Shown here: positions 1-9,374 of the stretch, piece after piece
How positions within the stretch are numbered: the first letter of the stretch is position 1
Layout of the letters: every line of letters starts with the position of its first letter
NCBI GenBank assembly: GCA_039621445.1
Contig: CP154955.1
Span: 24,204,064-24,268,063, forward strand
From: Euglena gracilis
Lineage: Eukaryota; Euglenida; Euglenophyceae; Euglenales
DNA: 64,000 nucleotides
Direction of reading: 5' to 3'
The notes under the pieces: model-generated
Database searches by the model: none
Seen by the model: the letters and a program-made list of their open reading frames with translations, nothing else
Told to the model about the DNA's origin: nothing
Made by a program: the position numbers and the translations under genes

Positions 1-17
1 CCCGGTAAAACATTGCG

Positions 18-458
18 GTGGAGAAGGAGGCAGAGTGTTTGGCGAACAGAAGGCCGGCCGACATTCTCCTCATCAACTGGTCGCGGGGACAACATGTGGC
101 AGTTGACTTTGTCTGCAGCCATCCAGCGGGGCTCGGAGAGCACCCACTGGTGGTGGAAAATGCCCGACGGCATTGCAACCAGGTGGAAACCCGGAAAGTG
201 CAGACAGATGGCCCTCCATGTCAGGCGAAGGGGTGGGGCTTCTCACCCTTCGGCCTGAGCACATGGGGGGGCATGGGGACCTCTGCCAAGGCTGTGCTGT
301 TTGAGGTCACCAAAAGGGCTACCGCAGACCTGCGAGGATGGCCAAAGACACGGGCCCTGCAAGAGATGCGGGAGGGCCTATCGGTGACACTCATGCGCCA
401 CGTGGCGCGACAGCTGGCAGCCAAGGACCGCGTGGAGGATGCCCTCCAACCATGGTAA
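18..458 (+). pseudogene. C-terminal nuclease-like region of a retroelement protein, cut by window edge
   Basis: The 146-codon frame opens before or at the window start. It contains RRPADILLINWSRG, then VAVDFVCSHP, a run of Arg/His/Cys residues, CQAKGWGFSPF and GLSVTLMRHVARQLA. This layout (R-PAD-(x)4-W, hydrophobic-D-hydrophobic-V-x-HP, then a W/G-F-x-P strand) is the one I associate with the restriction-endonuclease-like tail that follows reverse transcriptase in many protist and invertebrate non-LTR-type ORFs; that assignment is family knowledge plus inference. The same motif recurs at 9180-9280. No reverse transcriptase precedes it here because the window begins inside the ORF. It may be a live 3' end or a fragment; the stop after DALQPW looks natural. 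Confidence 0.5.
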
Positions 459-720
459 GTCCCAGCCTCCACCGCAGACAACACCCAAGGCAAGCAAAGC
501 CAAGACCAAAGCAACCCGAAGCGCGGAGGTTCACCAGGGAAACACCCCCACCCCCCACCAAAAGGCGGCCACCACAAAAAAAAAAACCAGACCAAAAGAA
601 ACAAAAAAAAAGACCCCGGTCGCCAAAAAAAAAAACGCCTACACGCCAGGCCAAAGGCATCCGCCAAAAGGCGAAGGAGGGGAGTGGAGCCGGCAAAAGC
701 AGCACACACAAAGGGTAGCC
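459..720 (+). other. Lys/Pro/Thr-rich low-complexity stretch downstream of the retroelement ORF
   Basis: A-rich DNA with runs of A and C. In the frame one step from the ORF above it stays open for about 100 codons (439-741) and would encode a very basic Lys/Pro/Thr-rich tail. It could be a frameshifted C-terminus or simple-sequence DNA; composition alone cannot decide. From 741 to 1134 I see nothing beyond single-copy-looking AT-richer DNA. Confidence 0.3.
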
Positions 721-1137
721 CGCCCGCCCTGGACTCCATAAAGCGAGACGGAGAGAGCACGCGCGACCCCACAAGCCGGATATAGCCCCTAAAAAAAAAG
801 TGTTCTGCACAACTTCACATTTTCATTGCAGGTCAGAAAATGTCAGACCTGCAGTACAGAGTCATTTGACCTGGGCAAAGGCGCTTTTGGAGATGATGAT
901 ATGGTGCTGAGTACACTAAGTGCTGTGCACAGGTGGCTTGAGGTGAAATGAACTTATTGGAAGGAGTTTGCTGGAGCTGGACAAACTGCTACATTATGTT
1001 GGGAATGTCTATCTTGTGTGTTTTCTGATTCCTGTTGCTGTGCCTAAAAGTCGAAGGTTTTTGTCTGTCCATTTTTTTTGTAATGTCATTGTATTCTGGT
1101 TTACTTTGCAATGGTTTGATTCACTTCTTGTGGCCAT

Positions 1138-1405
1138 TTTTGGGCCAGGTGTGCTGGCCAGTTTTGTGCCAGATGTGTTCGTCAGTTTTGGGCCGCAGCT
1201 CATGCCCAGTTTTGGGCCAGATGTGCTGGCCAGTTTTGGGCCAGATGTGGTGGCCAGTTTTGGGCCAAAGGTTGTGGCCAGTTTTGGGCCACAGGCCGTG
1301 GCCAGTTTTGGGCCACAGGTCATGGCCAGATTTTGGTGGCCAGTTTTGGGCCAGATGTGGTGGCCAGTTTTTGGCCAAAGGTCGTGGGCAGTTTTGGGCC
1401 ACTTC
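1138..1405. repeat. 24-bp minisatellite (CCAGTTTTGGGCCAGATGTG core)
   Basis: About eleven tandem units of 24 bp of the form CCAGTTTTGGGCCAnnnGtngTGG, with one unit shortened to about 14 bp near 1327. Because 24 is a multiple of three the array stays open in several frames and gives repeated VASFGPD/VLASFGP peptides; I treat those ORFs as by-products. Units differ by a few bases each, so the array is not recent. Confidence 0.85.
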
Positions 1406-2730
1406 TCTCAGGAAGGAGTTGTTTGGGTGCGGTTCTCTTGGAAAGGGGGGGCACAAAAGCGTTTTGTTTGCGTTTTTTTTTCAAAATTTGTGTTGTTTGG
1501 GGGGCTTTTCCGTGGTGCTTGGTTGTTTTTTCCTCTCCCCCCCAGTAAAATTCGTTGCTCAAAATTGTCTCCACCCAGAAATTGATGAAAATGCTGTGGT
1601 GGGTGGAGGGGGCCGACCCACCACCGCCGCCTGGTTCCTTCCGGCGCAGTCGCATGCTGCTGCCGTGAAATGTGTTTAAGAAATGTTTATTCCTCTGAAA
1701 AATACTTTCTTCTTGCGCGGTACTTCTGGTTCCATGGACCGTGGTTCCTGCTGCTCGCCGTCGACTCGCCAGCGTAGATGTTGTGATTAAACCTGGCGTC
1801 AGCCACCGAGCAGTCTAAAAAACGACGAGGTTGGGCCCCGGTGACTTTTCCATACTACAATTTTGGCGCTGTACGGAAGGTACTAAAAAAAAAAAGGAGG
1901 AGGCGCCCCAGCCGCGGCCAGCCACGGCTAGCCGTGGCTGGTGGCTGGGAGAAAAGAGGAGGAGGAGGTCTGGCTGGTGGCTGTTGAAAAAAAGAGGAGG
2001 AGGAGGTCTGGCTGGTATCTGGCTGGCCGTGGGGACCCCAGCTCCTTGGACAACACACAACTTTTGTTGCAAAAAAGCGGTGAGGGACGCCGGTTCCGTC
2101 GTGAACACGGCATCATAGACGCCAGTTCTGCCCTTCAAACCTTTTCTATATGTATTTTAGGTGTATTTTAACATTTTGTTGGAAGGAAAACCATTACCGT
2201 GTAGCTGCCCTTCGGGCATTTAACATTTTAGCTCCCTTGTCCACGGCCCACATTGGTCTTTGGGTTTGGGATAACTTTTTTTGAAAAATGGAGGAAAACC
2301 CTGCACGCTCGACCCATCCCCAAGTCCGGCGCACCCACACTCCCCAGGGGTCCAATCTTAAAAAGAAATTCATGTGACCATTTCACCTTTCTATACAGAA
2401 AAAAATGGCCACCGTTTCGCTGCCCTGCGGGTGGCACAGGGTAAAAACCTTTGCTTTGATTCGATAAAAATTGAGGTGATTGCGAACATTTTGTGGTTCT
2501 GCAAATTTTCTTGTGGATAACAAACACGTTACCACTCCCCCCCTTATTTGCCCCCCCCCCTTAATTGAGCATTTGGGTCCGGGGAGGAAATTTTTTTAGG
2601 CGCCGAAGGCGCCGAAATTTTTTTTTGCCCTTTCGCAAAGCATTTGGGGGGTCCCTTAGCCCTTATAAGTTGTGACAGAAGAGTATGTCTCCAAGCTTGA
2701 GCGTCTAGTGGGCAGAGGGGCTGTTCTACT
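1406..2730. other. No gene seen; dispersed repeat with GGAGGAGG and CCGCGGCCAGCC
   Basis: No exon-like segment. 1890-2030 holds a block of CCGCGGCCAGCCACGGCTAG followed by repeated GAGGAGGAGGTCTGGCTGG; its reverse complement is recognisable at 9470-9620, so this is a dispersed repeat. 2590-2640 has a GGCGCCGAAGGCGCC hairpin between poly-T tracts, a core seen in several transposon copies here. Confidence 0.5.
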
Positions 2731-2890
2731 ACAGAAAAGGGGGTGCGGATGCCGGTTTCTGTCCTGAACCCGGCGTCTGGGACGCCGGGTTCAGGACAGA
2801 ACCGGCGCCCGCCCCCCCCCCCCTGTTTAAAGGGGCGTTTTAGAGACGCCGGGTTCAGGACAGAACCGGCGTCCCCCCCCCCTTTGGGCC
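2731..2890. repeat. GACGCCGG hairpin repeat, copy 1
   Basis: Alternating direct and inverted copies of GACGCCGGGTTCAGGACAG / AACCGGCGTC, each able to form a stem, with an intervening poly-C run. Copies of the same family lie at 7717-7846, 17830-18001 and 18657-18783. Confidence 0.8.
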
Positions 2891-3127
2891 AGGTACGAGT
2901 TAGAAACCCACGTATTTGTGTTCCCCTTTAGGCTTTCTTTAGCACAACGATGGGCGGTTCCCTCGCCGTTGTAGTCCGCAACGCTCTGCCCGCCAGCCCA
3001 ACCAGTGCCCAATTTTTGGCAGGGTTGGGGGCCGCCTTGGAGCCTCAAGGTGATGCGCCCGACACCGCCCTCTTTGGGGACACTTTTGCCAAGAAACCGA
3101 GGGGTGGTCAGGAAAAGACTGCACAGG

Positions 3128-3300
3128 GTACCCCCCCTTATTGCCCCCCCCCCTTTATTGTCCCTGGGCCCCGGCCGACGGGGGTTTTTTTTGGCCCGGC
3201 CAATGAAATTCCTTTGGTACCCCTTTATTGTCCCCCCCCTTTATTGTCCGGTTGGGCCTCCCGGGGGCAGGTCGGTGGGACAATAAAGGGGGGGGGTAGT
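3128..3300. repeat. Poly-C / ATTGTCC inverted-repeat block, copy 1
   Basis: GGTACC and runs of CCCCCCTTTATTGTCC on the left are mirrored by GGGACAATAAAGGGGGGG on the right, with GGCCCGGCCAATGAAATTCC inside. The reverse complement of the same block lies at about 15000-15165. No flanking duplication was found. Confidence 0.6.
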
Positions 3301-3567
3301 TTGGGCCCTTTGCATGATTTTCAAAAAACTCTGGACCACAAAAATTGCATCATCGAAAAAATGGATGACTGGTTTGCGGCCTTCGCAAAATTTACGATGG
3401 ATGTGGAGTATCTTTTGATACTCCACAAGAAAAGCGGACGCTTTGTCCCAGCGGCAACAACTTTGTGCCGACGCGGGGGTTGCAATGCGGTGTTGGGCGC
3501 CGACAACGCTGAAAACCAACTTAAATGGTGCAGCAGCGTTTTACAAGAAAGCCGGAGGCATCGGAAC

Positions 3568-4180
3568 CAGGCTTTTGCTAAAGGACCTCCCCGGGGGGGG
3601 TACTGGCTAGCCAATCGGCTAGACACTGGAAAAGGTGGACTAGCTAGACCCCCCTCCCCCCGGGGGGGGGGGGTACGGAGGTCCCCCGGACTAGAAAAAA
3701 AAATTTCCTCTGGCGCTGTGCGCCAAAGGAAAAATGAGGTTTTTAACAGGTTTTTGGCTGATTTTGTTCCAAAAAAACCCAAAAATGGCCCAAAACGGGC
3801 ATTTTTGGCCATTTTGGGGGGTCCCAAAAAAATTTTCGGCGCTTCGCGCCGGTCACCGGAAAATTTTTTTCCACCAGCTAGGAGATCAGGCGGTGAACCT
3901 TGGGTTTTTCGGGCAGGACCCCCCACCCCCCCCTCTTCACTGGAAATACATGGACGAAGTTCACCGGTGAACTTCACCAGTGAAGTTTCTCAATGAAATT
4001 CCTTTAGGGGCAGACCCCCCACCCCCCCCCCCCCCCACCCCTGCCTAACCTCCCTAGCCCTGCTAGCAGACCCCCCCCCCCGGGACGGCGTGTGCTAGAA
4101 AACCCACTAGCCAAATTTGGACTAGCTGCAGTCCAGCCCCCCGGGGGGGGGGGTATTGCAATCCCTTAAGCAAAAGCCTG
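3568..4180. mobile_element. hAT-like non-autonomous element, TSD ATCGGAAC
   Basis: Starts CAGGCTTTTGCTAAAGG and ends CCTTAAGCAAAAGCCTG, an inverted repeat of about 17 bp. The octamer ATCGGAAC flanks it exactly at 3560-3567 and 4181-4188. The 613-bp interior has poly-C/poly-G blocks, a GGCGCTGTGCGCC hairpin and repeated GGTGAACTTCACC; no transposase. Part of the interior matches the reverse complement of the element at 52519-52937. Removing it and one octamer restores a continuous reading frame across the surrounding recombinase ORF. Confidence 0.9.
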
Positions 4181-4602
4181 ATCGGAACGGTCGTTCCAAG
4201 GGAAGCAAGTTTATTCCCCAAATTCAACGAATTTTGGAGTGATGCCAACCGCCGGGAACGCCAACTGGCAGCCCAGCGGGAGGAAACTGCCGTGCTTTCT
4301 GAGGCTGAGCTGGAAAAACTGGTGGACAGCACAAATTGGCGGTCGTTCTTGGAAGCATAGCGGACAAATCCCCTCATCCTGGCTTATCATCTGGGCTCCC
4401 GGCCAGAAAGTTTACAACAACTTTGTGTTGGAAATTTTCACCCCACACAGACGCCCGATGGCTTGGAACTTTTGGTCAAGTTCGGCTGCATGAAAAATCT
4501 GCAGCCGAAGCCGGGCAACGTGTGGAAGCCACCGCATGAGCAACTTCTCCTCCCGAACCCAAACCAGAAGTTGTGTGGGGTGGCACCTGGGAGAGCCAGC
4601 TG

Positions 4603-5156
4603 AAAATTTTGCCACGGGGGGGGGGCTTCCCCTCGGGAAGCACCATTTTGGTTGTTCGCTAGGGTGGGTGGAAAGCCTGGGGAGGGGGCAAAGCCAGCCA
4701 CCTACCTCCTCCCATGGAATCTCGACTGGCATGAATGTCGACAAGTAATTTCTCGGCCAATAAAATGCCGACAGCCGGCTCCGGTCGAACAGACTTTTGT
4801 CGAAGGTCGATTTTTTGGCATGAGTCTCCCCATGAGTCCCCCCGCTGCTTCCCGTCAGGAGATATGTAACTTTACCTGCCCCGATGGCACGACATGAGGA
4901 AAACCCATTCTTCCGGTAGGGGAGAAGCAATTTTTTTGGATGGGAAACCGTGAAGGGGCAAGTTGCCCCCCCCCCCTTGAGGGGGCCGAAATTTTTTTTC
5001 AGTTTGCATGGACAGGGAAAGGGCCGAAATCGTGTCGAAAGAGGTCAAAAACCCCGATTTTCCTTTCCGATCCAAAAAATCTTCATTTTTTGAAATTAAA
5101 TTTTTTTAAGACTTTTCTCGGGGAAAACGCCAACACATCAAAAAAAGGGATTGAAC
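4603..5156. other. No gene seen; poly-G/poly-C islands
   Basis: Contains isolated G9-G10 and C10 runs (about 4617-4627 and 4966-4977). Short open frames exist, including one ending in TCPDGTT near 4896, but none has a recognisable motif. It may be the remainder of the recombinase gene. Confidence 0.3.
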
Positions 5157-5330
5157 ATGCCCCCAAAACCCGCAAAAGAGGAATCGGAGGAATTGCGAAA
5201 CAGGTGCGGACAGGTGTCATCTGTTGAAAATTCAAAGTCTCAATCGCAAAGTGTCGTGTATGGCAACACACGTGTCGATGGACAAGGGCAGGATCCTTTT
5301 CCACAGAGAAAAGAAGAAACGGGACCCTGA
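5157..5330 (+). CDS. Small hydrophilic ORF or first exon, unknown function
   Basis: Fifty-seven codons from ATG. The product starts MPPKPAKEESEELRNRC, is rich in Ser/Gln/Glu and has no membrane or domain signal. After the stop, the +1 frame continues with PEDVPSFRSFNSVAANP to about 5400, so either a frameshift or an unrecognised splice may extend it. It lies downstream of the recombinase remnant and could belong to that element. Coding status is inferred from composition only. Confidence 0.3.
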   Translation: MPPKPAKEESEELRNRCGQVSSVENSKSQSQSVVYGNTRVDGQGQDPFPQRKEETGP

Positions 5331-5395
5331 GGACGTTCCCAGCTTCCGCAGCTTTAATTCCGTGGCCGCAAACCCAAAGCGAGGCGGAGTAAAAC

Positions 5396-5715
5396 TCAAA
5401 TGCGGGCATTTTTTAACTTGGCCCACCCACCTGCCCCCCCCACCTTGAAGGCGGGGGGCACAAACGTTTCCCAGAAAACGACAGAAAAATAGCAAAAATG
5501 AATTATTAAAAATTTTGAACATGGGCAAAAATTTGCCAGAAATGCAAAAAAAAATTTAAGACCGGGGGGAAGTCCCCCCACCCCCCCCCTTGGGGGGGTA
5601 CCCGGGGGACCCACAAAAAATGCACCCCCCCGGGGTCTACGACTAAAAAACCCCTGCCCCCCCAGGGTCGGTCCGGACCCCACGTAAACTGCCTCCTCAT
5701 GTCGAACCTTGGGGG
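5396..5715. repeat. Fragment of the GTTCGA(T/C)AT element family (minus orientation)
   Basis: GC-rich block with poly-C/poly-G tracts ending in CTCCTCATGTCGAACCTTGG, the reverse complement of the left terminus CCAGGGTTCGATATAAGGAG seen at 17340 and 25539. The other terminus and a target duplication are missing, so it is truncated or diverged. Confidence 0.5.
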
Positions 5716-5776
5716 GGGGCCAGGACCCACCAAAAATGAAAAACACCAACCCACCCTGCACAATTTGCGAGAAGAC

Positions 5777-6790
5777 TCCTGGGTACGAATGCCTGCGTGG
5801 CGATCTGTTGCCGCGCTCGCCTCAGCAGGTTGTTCAACCACAGGGGGCTCATGGTCACCACGAGGTTCAGCTTGAACACCCACAGTCGCCTCCACTGCCC
5901 CGTTGTCCTACGGGGCCGGGCAGGGATGGATGGGAAGCCTTGAGGGGGGGGGTCGGCCCCCCCCTCCCGACAGGGGGGGGGGGGGGGTCGGAATGTTGCC
6001 GTCATGGGGTGGGGTGGGGGGAGGATGTTTGTTCCATCAGGGGGGGAAGAATGCCTTCCAGAAAGAACACACACCCCAGCCAAATCTTCGGTACTTGTTC
6101 GCTGGACGACCGCCAGTGAACTTTTTATAAGTCGGATTTTTTAGGGTTATTGAAGGAGTAGGGTTAGGTGCGCAAATGGCCATGTTGCGCTACACGGCCA
6201 TGTTGCGCAACATGGCCATGTGCGCAAAATGGCCATGTTGCGCAACCTGGCCATTTGCGCACCTAACCCTACTCCTTCAAATAACCCCATAATTCACTGG
6301 CGGTCGTCCAGCGAACAAGTACCAAATCTTCTGCCGCACCCAGCGCCGCGTCTGCGTGAAAACCACCACAGCCCACAGTCTCCTCCACAGCATCGCAGTC
6401 CTGCGTAGCGAAGGGCAGGCACAGAGAAAAATTACGTGCAGAGGGAGGATGACAGGCAGGGTTTGTTTTTAAGACTACGGCGTGCCCCCCCACAACTTAA
6501 AAAAACCCTGATGACATGCACAGAGGTGTCTGATTGGTCCATGGGGGGGGAGTCAGCACACACCACAGGCGAATCTTCAGCCGCACCCAGCGCCGCGTCT
6601 GCGTGAAAACCGCCACAGCCCACAGTCACCTCCACAGAATCAAGTGCAACACCCAGCGCCGCATCCTCATCAACACCACGGTTCTCCACAGCAGTGCAAT
6701 CCTGTGCAGCCCAATCGCTGTCCAGGTCTTCTCCAAGGCCGTAATCCGACTCGGCAGAAACTCTGAACCTCTGAAGACAAAGTTCAAGAT
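5777..6790 (-). CDS. Unknown minus-strand gene with internally repeated acidic segment; element inserted
   Basis: Two coding-like stretches read on the minus strand. The upstream one begins after a TTTTCAG acceptor (exon start near 6790) and encodes SAESDYGLGEDLDSD, then a unit VGCGGFHADAALGAAED that occurs twice (about 6555-6650 and, in a second copy, 6324-6400). The downstream stretch, 5894-5777, begins after GGGGCAG and encodes WRRLWVFKLNLVVTMSPL and LLRRARQQIATQAF with high third-position GC. Whether the stretches belong to one gene is inferred from strand and proximity. A 234-bp inverted-repeat element sits inside the second copy of the repeated unit. No family recognised; it is divergent from the plus gene at 6999. 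Confidence 0.4.
6090..6323. mobile_element. Foldback element with 31-bp terminal inverted repeats, TSD AAATCTTC
   Basis: The left arm, starting GGTACTTGTTCGCTGG, is the exact reverse complement of the right arm ending CCAGCGAACAAGTACC (31 bp each). The octamer AAATCTTC flanks at 6082-6089 and 6324-6331. Inside is a second inverted pair, GAAGGAGTAGGGTTAGG / CCTAACCCTACTCCTTC, and repeated GGCCATGTTGCGC units, so nearly the whole 234 bp folds. It lacks the CAGG ends of the other elements but shares the 8-bp duplication. Confidence 0.9.
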
Positions 6791-6998
6791 CTGAAAACAT
6801 GTGGGGTGTTGAGAACCTTGGGCCGCTCAACGATCAAAGACCAAACCCAAAGTCCAATTAGTAATATCCCGCCGCGTTCCCAGTCGCGGTCCTCTGTACC
6901 AAAGACGTGAACACTTTTTTCGAACACTGTGCGAGCTCGAACAGAGTAATATCGACAAGAGAGTGGTTCGGCTTTAGAATTTCTTGAGTTTAGTACGG

Positions 6999-7665
6999 TC
7001 TACATTTGGATACCCCTGGTACTCGACTTTCAAGGGAGCAGCGGAGTGGGCTGCAAAGGTGCTGGAGCGCAAGGTCACCTTCAAGGACCTGGCGCGTCGT
7101 CCCTTTGTTAGGAAGTTGGCAAACGCCATCGGGGCACACGACGCAGCCAAGGCGGTGGGCATTGTGCCTCGCACTGTGGATCGCTACCATCGTGCGGGGC
7201 GCGATGTCCTGCTTCTGCCCGCGTTGCCGTTCAGGTTGTTATCTTTAACAAACCATCGTTTTCGCTGCAAAATTCTCCAGCCGCCACCGAAGGTGCAGAA
7301 AACCGAACTGAAGATGGAGCTCAAGTCGGAGCCCGAAGCTCTGCCAGACTCGTACTCCGATATTGAGGTCCCTCGATGTTGTGTGTTCCCATTTTTCACT
7401 GGACTGCCCCAGATTTTGCAAGACGGTCGTGACCCTCTGCCGAGCATGCCCCTGGCTGACGCTGTTAGGCTTTGCCTGCAGAGCGGGTGTGGTACAACTT
7501 CTTAATTCTTTTCCAAGTCCTCTCCTGTCAGCCACCCGTCGACCCCGACGACCTCACCATCGACGACCTGAGCCAGTACCGCCGGCAGATGTTCGCCCTC
7601 TGCCGGTCGTACTACAACCACGCCGCCTTCTGTGCCTCCCATCCCTCTTCAGACAAGGAAATTTT
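6999..7665 (+). CDS. Unknown plus-strand gene, two exons supported
   Basis: An open stretch from about 6999 to 7367 encodes STFGYPWYSTFKGAAEW, ERKVTFKDLARRPFVRK, GIVPRTVDRYHRAG and an acidic end KMELKSEPEALPDSYSD. A phase-0 junction (GAG|GTCCCT at 7367; CTGTCAG| at 7531) joins it to 7532 onward, which encodes PPVDPDDLTIDDLSQYRR and FALCRSYYNHAAFCAS. Third-position GC is high in both, and the 164-bp gap carries stops in frame. The first exon start and the 3' end are not fixed; a GACGCCGG hairpin repeat begins at 7717. I recognise no family: no membrane segment, zinc finger or enzyme motif is evident. Confidence 0.45.
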
Positions 7666-7716
7666 CGTTGTTGCGGTCGCATACTTACATTTTTTGTTAT
7701 AAAAAATTTCCACATC

Positions 7717-7846
7717 CGGACGCCGGGTTTTGGACAGAACCGGCGTTCCTAACGCCGGGTTTTAGGACAGAACCGGCGTCCGGAAAACCCATGGGGGGGG
7801 GACGCCGGTTCTGTCCTTGAACCCGGCGTCTCAAACGCCGGTTTAA
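7717..7846. repeat. GACGCCGG hairpin repeat, copy 2
   Basis: Same family as 2731-2890: GGACGCCGGGTTTTGGACAG, AACCGGCGTT, and the inverted GACGCCGGTTCTGTCC after a short poly-G run. Its unit order matches the copy at 18657-18783 most closely. Confidence 0.85.
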
Positions 7847-8204
7847 AGTGTGCAACCTGCTTACCTCTGACGGAGTACAAGACCTTGGCAACCCTGTGAT
7901 CAGAGAACAAGGTGGTCAGGCCTCAAACTAGATGGTCCAGGGGACGATTCTGGACCAAGCTCCAAACTGCCTTCCCAACGATGGCCCTCCGTTCACGCAT
8001 GTCTTCCCCCAAAAGTGGCAGCTGGGAGTGAACGCCGCAGATTTGGAGCACCTAGACCTGGCGGGGCTTCATGTGGATGGATTTGGCACTGGGACACGAT
8101 GCAGGCCGCCATGCAGATGACGTGCTGGATCAATTGACAACCTTTTGTTACCCGCACCTTTGATCATGGCCTACCCAAAGGACCGGCTACAATTATGGCA
8201 GCTA
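7847..8204. other. No supported gene
   Basis: A 61-codon frame at 7932-8120 (MVQGTILDQAPN..) is open, but I find no motif or splice support. It may be decayed retroelement sequence from the neighbouring reverse transcriptase fragment. Confidence 0.25.
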
Positions 8205-8336
8205 CCCTCACCCCCCCCCCCTATTAGCCAATTAAGCCTGACCCCCCCCTAATTGGCTAATGGACCGTCAAACGGGACCCCCAATTAACCAATTAGCCAA
8301 TTGGGGGGGGGGGCAAATAGGGGGGGGGTGAGGGTA
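8203..8336. mobile_element. Short inverted-repeat element with TA boundaries
   Basis: TACCCTCACCCCCCCC on the left mirrors GGGGGGGGTGAGGGTA on the right, with several internal AATTGGCTAAT copies. The outermost bases are TA on both sides, as expected for a Tc1/mariner-type MITE with TA duplication; a two-base duplication is weak evidence. A similar layout is at 12008-12248. Confidence 0.5.
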
Positions 8337-8339
8337 CAC

Positions 8340-9127
8340 GACTGACAGCTCCGCGGAAAGTGAAAGCAAGTCACCGTGTGGACGACTTTGGGAATTAGTG
8401 CCCACCAACGCCGGACGAGGAGGGAACCAGGCCAATAGCGACTGGAGAATGTCTGCAACGCTTGGTAGGAAAAGTGATCATGAGACAGGAAGTGGTGAGA
8501 AAAATCCTTCGCAACAGTCAACCCGCACAGTTCGGTGTTGGCCATTCTGACCCGTGTGCCACTGTCGCCATTGGGCTTCGGCAGTTCGTTGGTTGCCTCC
8601 GGCAAACGGGTGCTCAAGATTGGGGTTGCGTTAGGTGGAAGTTTGGACCATTCATTTCCAAAAGCTGGCCCCCACGGTCTACATTTAGATATGCTCAAGG
8701 AGACGCCTGCCCTCGCGGGATGAAGCGGACCGCTGTCTCAAGTTGCGCTGGTGTACCCACCAAATGGGCATCGTTCAAATACCATGCCTGCCTGCCAACC
8801 AGCTCCCCCACCCTTTCCACCAAACTTTGAACAGCAATTGCAAATGCTGCAGGTCCAGTTCCACATGGGTCTCCCTGTTGCACACCGCTTTACTGCAGAA
8901 AGAGGTCGATCCACAGTACAAAGTGGAGTGTTCGCTATAACATACATGCTCTCCATACATGCTGTCAACTCTGGGCAGCGTTCTTGGATGGCCTCCAGCA
9001 TACTTTCGCGGCTCAAGCAGTTGAAGGTGTTAGCAAAATCCAGCTGTACAACGCCGCTGCAACAAATACCGGTGCAAGCATATTCTGAAGAAAGTGGCCT
9101 AAAGGTCTTGGATTGCCAGTCTGCCAC
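8340..9127 (-). pseudogene. Decayed reverse transcriptase domain of a non-LTR-type retroelement
   Basis: Read on the minus strand from 9127 downward. Recognisable blocks are VQLDFANTFNCLSRESM (usual form K-L-D-F-x-N-A-F-N), PELTACMESMY, QQGDPCGTGPAAFAI (usual QQGDPLGP-x-LF) and WYLNDAHLVGTPAQLE, the catalytic box in which the usual Y-x-D-D is Y-L-N-D. The blocks fall in different frames, so frameshifts have accumulated, and the Asp-to-Asn change alone should abolish activity. Sequence down to about 8340 continues the same protein poorly. Its C-terminal nuclease-like partner domain lies next door but on the opposite strand (9171-9285), so the element has been rearranged. Confidence 0.75.
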
Positions 9128-9170
9128 CTAGCAGGAGGATCGTTTGCCTCATCAGTGTGGGCCTGGACAT

Positions 9171-9285
9171 GGTGCTCAAGGCATGGAGACGTGTTCATCA
9201 CCCGGTTTGACCCCAATGGACCCACTGCCATCGATGTTACAGTCCGGCACCCACTAGCACCGTCCAGGTCACCTCCAGCTCTATA
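9171..9285 (+). pseudogene. Fragment of the retroelement nuclease-like domain
   Basis: Encodes GDVFITRFDPNG then TAIDVTVRHPLAPS. This matches the pattern at the window start (ADILLINWSRG / VAVDFVCSHP). It is only about 35 codons, in opposite orientation to the adjacent reverse transcriptase, and ends at a perfect palindrome. Confidence 0.6.
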
Positions 9286-9290
9286 TCAAG

Positions 9291-9374
9291 AACTGCGTCT
9301 TAAACGCAGACTCTGACCTGAGTCTGCGTTTCGAAACGCAGACTCAGGTCAGAGTCTGCGTTTAAGACGCAGTT
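9291..9374. repeat. Perfect 84-bp palindrome
   Basis: Bases 9291-9332 are the exact reverse complement of 9333-9374, with no loop; the left end reads AACTGCGTCTTAAACGCAG. Each arm itself repeats CAGACTC and TCTGCGTTT. It abuts the nuclease-like fragment. Confidence 0.95.

Larger units (their letters stand above)
2950..4602 (+). pseudogene. Tyrosine-recombinase (Crypton-like) ORF, broken by insertions, copy 1
   Basis: Coding-like segments with good third-position GC lie in series: 2950-3127 (starts MGGSLAVVVRNALP, ends with KKPRGGQEKTAQ), about 3330-3567, 4189-4340 (VPREASLFPKFNEFW .. SEAELEKLVDS) and 4361-4602 (LILAYHLGSRPESLQQL). The last resembles the first catalytic-arginine box of tyrosine recombinases (G-x-R-x-E-x(2)-x-L). 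The frame changes between segments, and two insertions interrupt it: a poly-C/ATTGTCC block at about 3128-3300 and an 8-bp-duplicated element at 3568-4180. The H-x-x-R box and the catalytic Tyr were not found. A similar protein is at 13309-13930, with parallel xxPLFAKK and SGILHFLTFVDFC segments. Most likely a dead Crypton/DIRS-type recombinase gene. Confidence 0.45.

Noticed and set aside
1138-1405. Repeat protein gene encoded by the 24-bp minisatellite
   Set aside because: All frames on both strands stay open because the unit is a multiple of three; no flanking coding support.
2950-3996. 348-codon ORF as a single protein
   Set aside because: It runs through two mobile insertions; only segments of it are coding-like, and the recombinase continues in another frame.
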